Below, one piece after another: positions 1 through 6,234 of a stretch of 9,663 nt of DNA (position 1 is the first letter of the stretch; each line of letters begins with the position of its first letter). The stretch lies in the NCBI GenBank assembly GCA_019308645.1, contig JAFDHR010000057.1, forward strand, positions 1 to 9,663, read 5' to 3'. Under the pieces are notes generated by a model, which did no database searches, was not told the DNA's origin, and saw nothing but the letters and a program-made list of their open reading frames with translations. The stretch is from Deltaproteobacteria bacterium. Lineage in GTDB: Bacteria > Desulfobacterota > DSM-4660 > Desulfatiglandales > B25-G16. Made by a program: the position numbers and the translations under genes.

Positions 1-111
1 TACAATGATTTCTTTAACCTGTTCAAAGACCTGGTTGCTGAGGTTCTCCTTTTTTAGGCTCCTTGTTGGAAAGGGGTCCAATCTCTTTGAATGTATTTCC
101 TGTTTTTCCAT
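1..111 (-). CDS. GntR-family transcriptional regulator, N-terminal fragment (runs off the left edge)
   Basis: The minus-strand frame opens with ATG at 111 and stays open for 37 codons to the window edge. After an arginine/lysine-rich leader (about residues 1-22) it reads LSNQVFEQVKEIIV, which is the usual opening of the winged-helix DNA-binding domain of GntR regulators, especially the FadR/FCD subfamily. The effector domain lies outside the window. The gene is 87 bases downstream of the dehydrogenase/hydratase fusion on the same strand, so the two are probably co-transcribed and the regulator may respond to an acyl-CoA or organic acid of that pathway. The ribosome site is weak (AAGG only 2 bases before ATG). 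A GntR/FCD-type palindrome in the promoter of this unit fits autoregulation. The family call rests on only about 15 diagnostic residues. Confidence 0.68.
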   Translation of the reverse strand, partial: MEKQEIHSKRLDPFPTRSLKKENLSNQVFEQVKEIIV

Positions 112-189
112 AACCTTAGTTAAAGAAATTTTTTATAATCATCTCCGGCAGGGCATGCTGATCTAGTCGCGAAATATTTGGCTGTAGGG

Positions 190-197
190 ACCTCCTT
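190..197 (-). other. Orphan Shine-Dalgarno-like sequence
   Basis: The minus strand reads AAGGAGGT immediately after the stop codon of the fusion gene. No ATG, GTG or TTG follows within a usable 4-12 bases. The next ATGs (about 30 and 45 bases on) open only 5- and 8-codon frames. The rest of 112-198 is AT-rich and shows no gene. This could be a relic of a lost small gene, or chance. Confidence 0.35.
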
Positions 198-198
198 A

Positions 199-2223
199 TC
201 ACTTTTTATATACTGGCCTTCTTTTTTCTAGAAATGCCGAGATGCCTTCTTTGGCAGTCTCTGTACAGGCAATCTCAGCGGATCCTTGATATCCAATTTC
301 AAGGGCATCAGCAAAAGTATCAGCAGCAGCCCCAGCCTTAACAGTTTTTTCTATTATGGAAATAGCCTCTTTGCTTAATGGTAATTTACCTGCCATAGGA
401 TTGTCAGGAACACTAATTTCAGGGATATCAATCGATTGGTCGGGAATCCTCTTTATCTTTCCCTGCATATTTTTAACCTCTTCCACTGCCTCTCTAATCA
501 TCTCAGAATAATCATCTGTTATGTTAGCAACCATCCCGATATCTGCCGCCTCTTTGGCATTGACAGATCTGGCCAGGCAGATCATTTCATGAAATATATT
601 TGCACCCTGAGGCCATTTTCGATATGGAACAATGCATCCACCGATTCCTGGCAATATCCCGAGGGTTATCTCTGGAAACTGGAATCTTGCATTTTTGGTG
701 GCTATCGTGCTGTGACAGCGAATGGCTATTTCTAATCCTCCGCCAAGGGCCATGCCATTTACAGCAGCGACTATTGGCTTGTCCATCTGATCCATAAATA
801 TTTGTACCTCGGCACAATCCCTTGCATATTGAGCCGCGGCTTCCTTGTTTCCAAGGGTTGCCGGGAACTTGCCTATATCCGCTCCTGCTGAAAAGGCGGC
901 ATTTCCATATCCGGTAATAATAAATCCTTTGACAGCAGGGTCATTTATGTTTTCTTTTAAGACCTTTAGAATCTCATTATCTATCTCATCACTGATGGCA
1001 TTCATCGCCTGGGGGCGTCTTATTGTGATAATTTTGACACCCTCCATCTCATCTATGAGGAGAAAACGGTTGAAATCCTGGTATTCCGAAAAGGGACGTT
1101 TTGCCTGGGGAAAGCCCGGTCTTTCACTCTCGAATCGGTGCATAATACGGCTAACCTCTGTCTCTCCAATATCCCGCATGATATCAAAAGGCCCTTTTCT
1201 GAATCCTAAGGCAATCTGGCAACCAAAGTTAAGGTCTTCTTTGGTTCCAATTCCTCTGTCAATTATATCAAATGATTGGGAAAAAAGGATTCCAAGCATC
1301 CGGTCCCTGATGGTATTCTTATTTTCCTCGGAAATATCTACTTTTTTACCGGGGCGGTTGGCGAGCCAGGTTTCCACCGATCCTAAAATTGGCGCAGGCT
1401 GATAATGAGGGCCTTCCTCCATTTGGAGTGTATTTGTTTCAATGATAATAGGATTGCCGTGGGCTGTGTTCAGAACAAAGAAGGGACCTTCAAACACAAA
1501 TTCCTCTACTACACTATCAATCTGGCTTGCAGATGCATGATCAAGTAGATATGCTGCCTCATTGCACCAATTGTCAAAAATCCGGTTTAACATGAAGCAA
1601 ATTGCATTGTCCGTAATGATTGGGACTTTCCCTGTATAAGCAAAAAACCAGGATAGGTAATCGATGATCTCCTGACTTCCTCCTTCCCATGCAATAACTT
1701 CTACAGGAAGACTCCGCCATACAGGCGAAAAGAAATGGGTAACGGTGGTTCTTTTAAGCCTTTCCATTTTTAAAAAGAGCCTGTCAGCAGGTATGGAGCT
1801 TGTGTTTGAGGTAATGATGGTATCTTCACATACTATACTTTCAACGGTATGAAAGATTTCCTGTTTTAATAGAATGTTTTCTGTTGCGGCCTCTATAACC
1901 AGATCACAATTCTTAATCTGGTTGTAGTCCATCGTATAGATGATATTATCTAAAACTGCCTTACCCTGGTCCTCTTTCATCTTCCTTTTATCCACCGCCT
2001 TTTGTACGTAAGCAGAAAACCTCTTCTTTGCCTTTAAGAGAGGTTCTTCCACAACATCCACGAGATAGAGCCTGATACCTGGAATGGCATTCTTTATATA
2101 ATATCCAATATCTGGGCCAATAGTGCCTGCTCCGATGATAGCTATTTCTTTTGGGATAGGGCGAGTGGGCTTGGTAAATAAAGGATTAAACGATGAAGGG
2201 TATAATTTTGTTTCCTGACTCAT
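199..2223 (-). CDS. Bifunctional 3-hydroxyacyl-CoA dehydrogenase / enoyl-CoA hydratase (dehydrogenase domain first)
   Basis: This 674-residue protein carries out two beta-oxidation steps: hydration of a 2-enoyl-CoA and NAD+-dependent oxidation of the resulting 3-hydroxyacyl-CoA. The N-terminal Rossmann domain has the dinucleotide motif GAGTIGPDIG (31-40), SNTSS (139-143), the catalytic histidine in THFFSPV (H163), its partner glutamate in PVEV (E175) and the conserved asparagine N213. A helical dehydrogenase domain follows to about 375. The crotonase domain covers about 385-665, with oxyanion-hole segments SAGADI (445-450) and NGMALGGG (489-496) and both catalytic glutamates (E498, E518). Both halves therefore look active. 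The order is the reverse of FadB/FadJ and resembles archaeal crotonyl-CoA hydratase/3-hydroxybutyryl-CoA dehydrogenases and Bacillus FadN. ATG at 2223 is preceded by AGGAGA at good spacing. Chain-length specificity cannot be read from sequence. Confidence 0.93.
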   Translation of the reverse strand: MSQETKLYPSSFNPLFTKPTRPIPKEIAIIGAGTIGPDIGYYIKNAIPGIRLYLVDVVEEPLLKAKKRFSAYVQKAVDKRKMKEDQGKAVLDNIIYTMDYNQIKNCDLVIEAATENILLKQEIFHTVESIVCEDTIITSNTSSIPADRLFLKMERLKRTTVTHFFSPVWRSLPVEVIAWEGGSQEIIDYLSWFFAYTGKVPIITDNAICFMLNRIFDNWCNEAAYLLDHASASQIDSVVEEFVFEGPFFVLNTAHGNPIIIETNTLQMEEGPHYQPAPILGSVETWLANRPGKKVDISEENKNTIRDRMLGILFSQSFDIIDRGIGTKEDLNFGCQIALGFRKGPFDIMRDIGETEVSRIMHRFESERPGFPQAKRPFSEYQDFNRFLLIDEMEGVKIITIRRPQAMNAISDEIDNEILKVLKENINDPAVKGFIITGYGNAAFSAGADIGKFPATLGNKEAAAQYARDCAEVQIFMDQMDKPIVAAVNGMALGGGLEIAIRCHSTIATKNARFQFPEITLGILPGIGGCIVPYRKWPQGANIFHEMICLARSVNAKEAADIGMVANITDDYSEMIREAVEEVKNMQGKIKRIPDQSIDIPEISVPDNPMAGKLPLSKEAISIIEKTVKAGAAADTFADALEIGYQGSAEIACTETAKEGISAFLEKRRPVYKK

Positions 2224-2314
2224 AAATGTTCTCCTATAGTTGTAAATGGTGAGGCGTTGTCTCTGAGAAGGAATAAAAGTATTTTACGTGAGAAATAACT
2301 TCTTGACTCTCATC

Positions 2315-2329
2315 TGTATACTGTATACA
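2315..2329. promoter_or_regulatory. 15-base palindromic operator, GntR/FCD type
   Basis: TGTATAC-T-GTATACA is a perfect palindrome around T2322 and contains two tandem GTATAC cores (2316-2321 and 2323-2328). GntR-family FCD regulators are known to bind GT-N-AC cores, and MatR of Rhizobium binds a site containing TTGTATACA. The palindrome overlaps the -10 of the promoter for the fusion gene and the GntR gene, which would suit a repressor. Binding by this particular regulator is inferred. Confidence 0.6.
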
Positions 2330-2342
2330 AATTTCTTGTCAA
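2315..2342 (-). promoter_or_regulatory. Sigma70-like promoter for the dehydrogenase/hydratase-gntR unit
   Basis: On the minus strand a consensus -35 TTGACA (2342-2337) is separated by 16 bases from TATACA (2320-2315), a 4/6 match to the -10. Transcription would start near 2308, leaving a leader of about 85 bases before ATG at 2223. The -10 lies inside the palindromic operator. Confidence 0.55.
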
Positions 2343-2578
2343 GCCAAAAATAGTCCTACGTGGCGCAGGTAAAAAGAGAATATATTGTCTATTGAAAAAA
2401 GGTAGAGAAGGAAAAATGCAATAGATTAGATCATGCGTAATGGGTTGCTCTGTAGGTGTACCTGATGAACTCGATGGAGTGATTAATGATACGAAGAAAC
2501 TGAATTCTACTTTTTTGATGAAGCAGTGCCGTTGAGGGTTGAAAACGGCTTGAAGGCAAAAAGAAAATCCTTAGAATC
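2343..2578. other. Non-coding part of the divergent spacer
   Basis: This stretch lies between the two divergent promoters. I find no supported gene, hairpin or repeat in it. One 31-codon plus-strand frame (2440-2535) has no ribosome site and resembles nothing I recognise. Confidence 0.5.
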
Positions 2579-2608
2579 TTGACACACAAACATTATTTTT
2601 CCTATATT
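2579..2608 (+). promoter_or_regulatory. Sigma70-like promoter for the mce-ACAD-etfBA unit
   Basis: TTGACA (2579-2584, consensus) is followed after 18 bases by TATATT (2603-2608, 5/6 match). The predicted start near 2615 gives a leader of about 30 bases that contains the strong ribosome site GAGGAGGT before ATG 2645. No copy of the GTATAC palindrome lies here, so this promoter may not share the control of the divergent unit. Confidence 0.6.
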
Positions 2609-2644
2609 TATCAACTTAAAAAGACCTACATGAGGAGGTAATAG

Positions 2645-3040
2645 ATGCTAAAAGCGATTAGCCATCTGGGTGTGGCGGTGAAAGACCTAAAAAAAGCCAG
2701 GGAGTTTTATCGATCAGTCTTTGGGCTAGAGTCGTCCGAACCAATGGTAGGGGGAGGAGGAACGGTCAGGGCGAGTCTGGTGGAGTTAGAGAATGCTACA
2801 GTCGAGCTTCTGGAGCCTATTGGTAATGAGGGACCCATAGCTAAATTCTTGGAAAAGCGTGGCGAAGGCATACAACATGTCTGCTATGAAGTAGATGATA
2901 TCAATGCAGAAATTGATTCACTCAAGGCTAAAGGCATTGAGGCTCTTAGTAAGCCGGCACCAGGTGCCGAAGGATTAAGCGCTTTCCTTCACCCCAAGGG
3001 GACTCACGGCATCCTTGTCGAACTTGTCCAAAAGGGGTGA
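2645..3040 (+). CDS. mce: Methylmalonyl-CoA epimerase (vicinal oxygen chelate family)
   Basis: This 131-residue protein has the paired beta-alpha-beta-beta-beta halves of the vicinal oxygen chelate fold and matches the usual length of bacterial methylmalonyl-CoA epimerases. The family interconverts (2R)- and (2S)-methylmalonyl-CoA between propionyl-CoA/mutase reactions, using a divalent metal. The expected metal ligands are visible: H7 in SHLGVAV, H78 in GIQHVCYEVDD and E126 in LVELVQ. A fourth ligand position, glutamine in the Propionibacterium enzyme, is E54 here (VELLEP), as in many homologues. ATG 2645 follows a strong GAGGAGGT site. The gene is first in the unit, 37 bases before an acyl-CoA dehydrogenase and not next to a mutase or carboxylase, so a related 2-substituted malonyl- or acyl-CoA substrate is possible. 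Confidence 0.88.
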   Translation: MLKAISHLGVAVKDLKKAREFYRSVFGLESSEPMVGGGGTVRASLVELENATVELLEPIGNEGPIAKFLEKRGEGIQHVCYEVDDINAEIDSLKAKGIEALSKPAPGAEGLSAFLHPKGTHGILVELVQKG

Positions 3041-3077
3041 AATGGTGGCAATAACACTAACCTTGGAGTCATAAAGA

Positions 3078-4232
3078 ATGGACTTTGAGCTGAATGAAGA
3101 ACAGAAGATGTTTCAGGATATGGCCCGAAAGTTTGCCGAACGAGAGATTTTGCCCACACTCAAGGAAAATGCCCGCCAGGACAAATTTGACAGAGGGATT
3201 GTAAAAAAACTTGCATCACAAGGGCTCTTAGCCCCGCATTTGCCTACAGAATATGGAGGATTGGGCCTTGATTATCTTACCTCTGCTATTATTTGGGAGC
3301 AGCTTTGTTGGGCGAGCCTAGCTGTAACCCAGGCGGCAACCAGTGGCCCCATCCAGCCGGGAACGAATCTTCTAGATGCAGGCAGCGAAGAGCAGAAGAA
3401 GAAATATCTACCCCCAGTGTGCAGTGGTGATTCGATTCTATCCGGGGCCGTCGTTGAACCGAATGCCGGAAGTGATTCGTCCAAGATTGAGACCACTGCC
3501 GTAAAAAAGGGCGACCGCTGGATCATCAATGGCAACAAGATTTTTATAACCAATGGCGAGATAGCTGACGTAATCTTGGTCATTTCCCAGACAGATAAAA
3601 CTCAAGGCCTTAAAGGGCTTGCTACATTTATCGTTGAGAGGGGTATGCCAGGTTTCTCGAGCGTGCCTCTAAAAGGAAAGATAGGCTGGCGAGGTGGGAG
3701 TGAGGGTAACTTAAGATTCACCGATGTAGAAGTACCCCTGGAAAACAAGATTGGGGAGACCGGGCGCGCCTTAAGGGATGCCCTGCGAGGTATTGATACG
3801 GCCCGTCTTTTTTTAGCCGCTGGTTGTGTGGGTGTAGCCCAGAGTTGTCTTGAATCTTCTATAAAATATGCGAAGGAGCGGGTCCAGTTTGGAAAGCCCA
3901 TAGGTGGCCATCAGTTAATACAGGGGGTAATTGCTGATATGGCAACAAAGATTGAGGCTGCAAGATGGCTTACCTATCGTGTGGCCGATATGAAAAGCCG
4001 GGGGATTAGACATATTAAAGAGATGTCTTACGCCAAGTATTTTTCTACAGAGACGGCACTTTGGGTAGCATCAGAGGCTATTAAGATTCATGGATCCTTT
4101 GGCACTGTTGATGACTATCCTGTGGGGCACCACTATCAGGATGCGATAGTAGCTACGATACTGGGGGGGACAGTACAAATGCACCAGTTGACTATTGGGC
4201 AGCGACTTCTTGAAATGTCTGCCTTTGCGTAA
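3078..4232 (+). CDS. Acyl-CoA dehydrogenase family flavoprotein lacking the usual catalytic glutamate
   Basis: At 384 residues this has the normal size and layout of FAD acyl-CoA dehydrogenases, which desaturate acyl-CoA at C2-C3 and pass electrons to ETF. The helical N-terminal domain spans about 1-120. The beta-domain signature VVEPNAGSD is at 125-133, with FITNG at 156-160. The FAD/dimer motif RVQFGKPIGGHQ is at 268-279, and the C-terminal signature IKIHGSFG is at 335-342. The usual catalytic glutamate (Y-E-G-T-x-Q) aligns with G363 in ILGGTVQM. The alternative position used by isovaleryl- and long-chain enzymes aligns with an alanine (IDTARLFLAAG). The chemistry is therefore uncertain: another base, as in alicyclic-CoA dehydrogenases, or a non-dehydrogenase role. 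ATG 3078 has GGAG 10 bases upstream. The etfBA genes follow on the same strand and are probably its electron acceptors. Confidence 0.87.
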   Translation: MDFELNEEQKMFQDMARKFAEREILPTLKENARQDKFDRGIVKKLASQGLLAPHLPTEYGGLGLDYLTSAIIWEQLCWASLAVTQAATSGPIQPGTNLLDAGSEEQKKKYLPPVCSGDSILSGAVVEPNAGSDSSKIETTAVKKGDRWIINGNKIFITNGEIADVILVISQTDKTQGLKGLATFIVERGMPGFSSVPLKGKIGWRGGSEGNLRFTDVEVPLENKIGETGRALRDALRGIDTARLFLAAGCVGVAQSCLESSIKYAKERVQFGKPIGGHQLIQGVIADMATKIEAARWLTYRVADMKSRGIRHIKEMSYAKYFSTETALWVASEAIKIHGSFGTVDDYPVGHHYQDAIVATILGGTVQMHQLTIGQRLLEMSAFA

Positions 4233-4251
4233 ATAAATGGGTTATTAGGTT

Positions 4252-4302
4252 TCCCGATAAATCGGGATTCACGGTTCAGTGGTTCAGCACAGAACCATGA
4301 AT
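4252..4302 (+). repeat. Double hairpin between the acyl-CoA dehydrogenase gene and etfB
   Basis: Two inverted repeats sit back to back. The first is TCCCGA (4252-4257) / TCGGGA (4262-4267) with a TAAA loop. The second is ATTCACGGTTC (4267-4277) / GAACCATGAAT (4292-4302), with 10 of 11 positions paired and a 14-base loop that repeats GGTTCAG. No T-run follows, so this is not a classic terminator. It may be an mRNA-processing or stability element, or a dispersed intergenic repeat. Confidence 0.6.
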
Positions 4303-4349
4303 TAGGGACCGATCAGATTAGATGTGAATATGGTAAGGAGGAAGGAAAA

Positions 4350-5147
4350 ATGAATATTGTGGTGTGCGTTAAGCAAGTCATAGACCCTGAGATGCCGACA
4401 GAAAAGTTTAAGGTGAAAGATAATCAGGTGATTCCCCCTGAGGGAGTACCACCGGTATTAAATCCCTATGATGCACAAGCAGTCGAGGCCGCACTGCGAG
4501 TTAAGGAAAGTCACGGAGGTACAATAACAGCAATAACCGTAGGTCCTGCCGAGTCTAAAGAGGCGGTCAGGCGCGCTTTGGCCATGGGGGTTGATAAGGG
4601 AATCATGCTGAGCGATGATGTATTTTTGGGTTCAGATAGCTTAGCTACGGCCTACATCTTGGCCCAGGCACTACAAAAACTTGATGCCTTTGATCTTGTC
4701 GTTTGCGGAAGAGAAGCAGCGGATTCGAGTATGGGCATAGTCGGCCCTGTCATAGCAGAGAGACTCAATCTCCCCCTCATTACCTTGGCAAAAAATATTG
4801 AACTATCAGATAACAACATTATTAAGGTTGAACGCGTGATCCCAGACGGCCATCAGGCATTTGAGGTCTCCCTTCCCGCAGTCGTGACCGTGAGCAATGA
4901 GATTGGTGTGCCTCGCCTCCCCACTGGAATGGGTATTGTAACTGCAGTGCGAAAGGAAATCCCCGTGTGGACAAATCAGGATATTAACGCTGACCCTTCA
5001 CTTATTGGAGCGAATGCCGAGGGATCTCAATTGCTGAGCCTGACCATTCCCGAGCGAGAAAGAGAATGTGAAATCATTGGCGGCGAAACTCTGGAGGAGG
5101 CCGCGGGAAATCTGGCAGCCAAACTAAGGGCAGCCGGAGTAATATAG
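4350..5147 (+). CDS. etfB: Electron transfer flavoprotein, beta subunit
   Basis: This 265-residue EtfB contributes domain III of the ETF heterodimer and normally holds AMP (or a second FAD in bifurcating forms). The start MNIVVCVKQV, the segment NPYDAQAVEAALRVKE (38-53), the nucleotide-binding segment GREAADSSMGIVGP (120-133) and the family signature (about 160-200: VERVIPDG, LPAVVTV, PRLPTG) are all present. The region around 188-207 corresponds to the loop that docks on the acyl-CoA dehydrogenase. A very good ribosome site, AAGGAGG (4335-4341), precedes ATG 4350. The gene lies 117 bases after the acyl-CoA dehydrogenase gene and 58 bases before etfA. I cannot tell from sequence alone whether this ETF is bifurcating. 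Confidence 0.95.
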   Translation: MNIVVCVKQVIDPEMPTEKFKVKDNQVIPPEGVPPVLNPYDAQAVEAALRVKESHGGTITAITVGPAESKEAVRRALAMGVDKGIMLSDDVFLGSDSLATAYILAQALQKLDAFDLVVCGREAADSSMGIVGPVIAERLNLPLITLAKNIELSDNNIIKVERVIPDGHQAFEVSLPAVVTVSNEIGVPRLPTGMGIVTAVRKEIPVWTNQDINADPSLIGANAEGSQLLSLTIPERERECEIIGGETLEEAAGNLAAKLRAAGVI

Positions 5148-5205
5148 ATAGTGTTTAACGAAAAAACAGGGTTTTTGGTCAAGCACTAAATAAAGGAGGT
5201 ATCGA

Positions 5206-6210
5206 ATGGCTCAAAAGAGTGCAGTGCTTATCTGTGGAGAACAGGAAGAGGGAAAAATTTCAGCAATTACCAAAGAATTGCTGGGCATAGGGAAAGCCCT
5301 GTCCGAGAAAGTGAACGGAACCTTAGGGGCACTCATCATAGGAAGCGGTATTCAGGACAGCGGCAAAGAAGCCCTTATCTATGGGGCGGATACGGTCTAT
5401 TTGATGGATGATCCCTTGCTGGCTCAGTACAGCCCTGATAGCTATACTGCCGCACTTACCCAAGCATGTAAGCACATAGGAGCGCCTGTTATTCTATTAG
5501 GCCATACGACTATGGGATGTGATGTGGCTGCCAGGGTAGCGTTTCGGTTGGGATGCTTTCCCTTCATGAACTGCATTAATCTTGATATAGATCCGGATAG
5601 CAAATTGTTGGTTCAAACCCGATCGGTTTACGGCGGCATGGCCTTTGCTGGGGTAAAATCAAAAAATTCTCAACAGCAGTTGGCCACAATAAAACCACGG
5701 GCAATGACACCGCTTGAACCCGATAACTCAAGAACAGGCGAGATTGAGCCTATCAAGGTAGAAATCGATGAATCGGCAATAAAGTCTACGTTGGTGAGTA
5801 CAACAAAGGAGGAGATGGAGGGGATACAGCTGGAAGATGCAAAGGTTATCGTTTCAGGCGGAGGAGGAATTGGTGATGCCGAGGGGCTTAACCTACTACG
5901 AGATTTTGCCACCCTATTGGGCGGTGCAGTAGGTACGACAACCGTTCCGTACGATGAAGGGTGGGTACCCACAACAAACATGGTGATCGGAGATTCAGGC
6001 AAGACGGTAAAGCCTGATCTTTATATTGCCGTCGGGATACGGGGTGCATCACAACACATGGCGGGCTGCTCGGAGTCAAAGCTCATAGTGGCAATAAACA
6101 AGGATTCCGATTCCGGCATGTTTAAGGTAGCTGATCTAGGAGTCGTGGCCGATTATCGGCAGATCCTCCCTCCATTGATTGAGAAATGTAAGGCCTTACT
6201 GGCGGGTTAA
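5206..6210 (+). CDS. etfA: Electron transfer flavoprotein, alpha subunit (divergent FAD site)
   Basis: EtfA carries the redox FAD and, with EtfB, accepts electrons from acyl-CoA dehydrogenases. The 334-residue length is typical, with no N-terminal ferredoxin extension. The N-terminal Rossmann-like half spans about 1-195 and the FAD domain about 205-330, with GKTVKP (265-270), LYIAVGI (272-278), QHMAG (283-287) and IVAINKD (294-300). Compared with human EtfA, the arginine of SGGRG is G220, R249 (in GASR) is T246, Q265 is D263, T266 is S264 and S281 is R279. H286 is retained as H284. The flavin environment is therefore unusual, although the fold is intact. ATG 5206 follows AAAGGAGGT (5192-5200). 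The gene is last in its unit and ends 20 bases from the convergent hydrogenase gene. Confidence 0.93.
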   Translation: MAQKSAVLICGEQEEGKISAITKELLGIGKALSEKVNGTLGALIIGSGIQDSGKEALIYGADTVYLMDDPLLAQYSPDSYTAALTQACKHIGAPVILLGHTTMGCDVAARVAFRLGCFPFMNCINLDIDPDSKLLVQTRSVYGGMAFAGVKSKNSQQQLATIKPRAMTPLEPDNSRTGEIEPIKVEIDESAIKSTLVSTTKEEMEGIQLEDAKVIVSGGGGIGDAEGLNLLRDFATLLGGAVGTTTVPYDEGWVPTTNMVIGDSGKTVKPDLYIAVGIRGASQHMAGCSESKLIVAINKDSDSGMFKVADLGVVADYRQILPPLIEKCKALLAG

Positions 6211-6213
6211 TAA

Positions 6214-6234
6214 CTGAACGGACTTCTCGTTCAG
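6214..6234. terminator. Hairpin between convergent genes, overlapping the hydrogenase stop codon
   Basis: CTGAACG (6214-6220) pairs perfectly with CGTTCAG (6228-6234) across a 7-base loop. It starts 3 bases after the etfA stop and covers the TGA (6233-6231) of the hydrogenase large-subunit gene. It could end transcription from both sides, but neither side has a proper T-tract (minus strand: TTATTAA). On the minus-strand mRNA the TGA lies in the 5' arm. Confidence 0.5.

Noticed and set aside
845..1402. A 185-codon plus-strand frame opposite the fusion gene
   Set aside because: It is antisense to a gene with complete catalytic motifs, has no domain signature or ribosome site, and is a shadow frame.
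2440..2535. A 31-codon plus-strand frame in the divergent spacer
   Set aside because: It has no ribosome site and no recognisable motif, and it lies between two promoters; probably chance.
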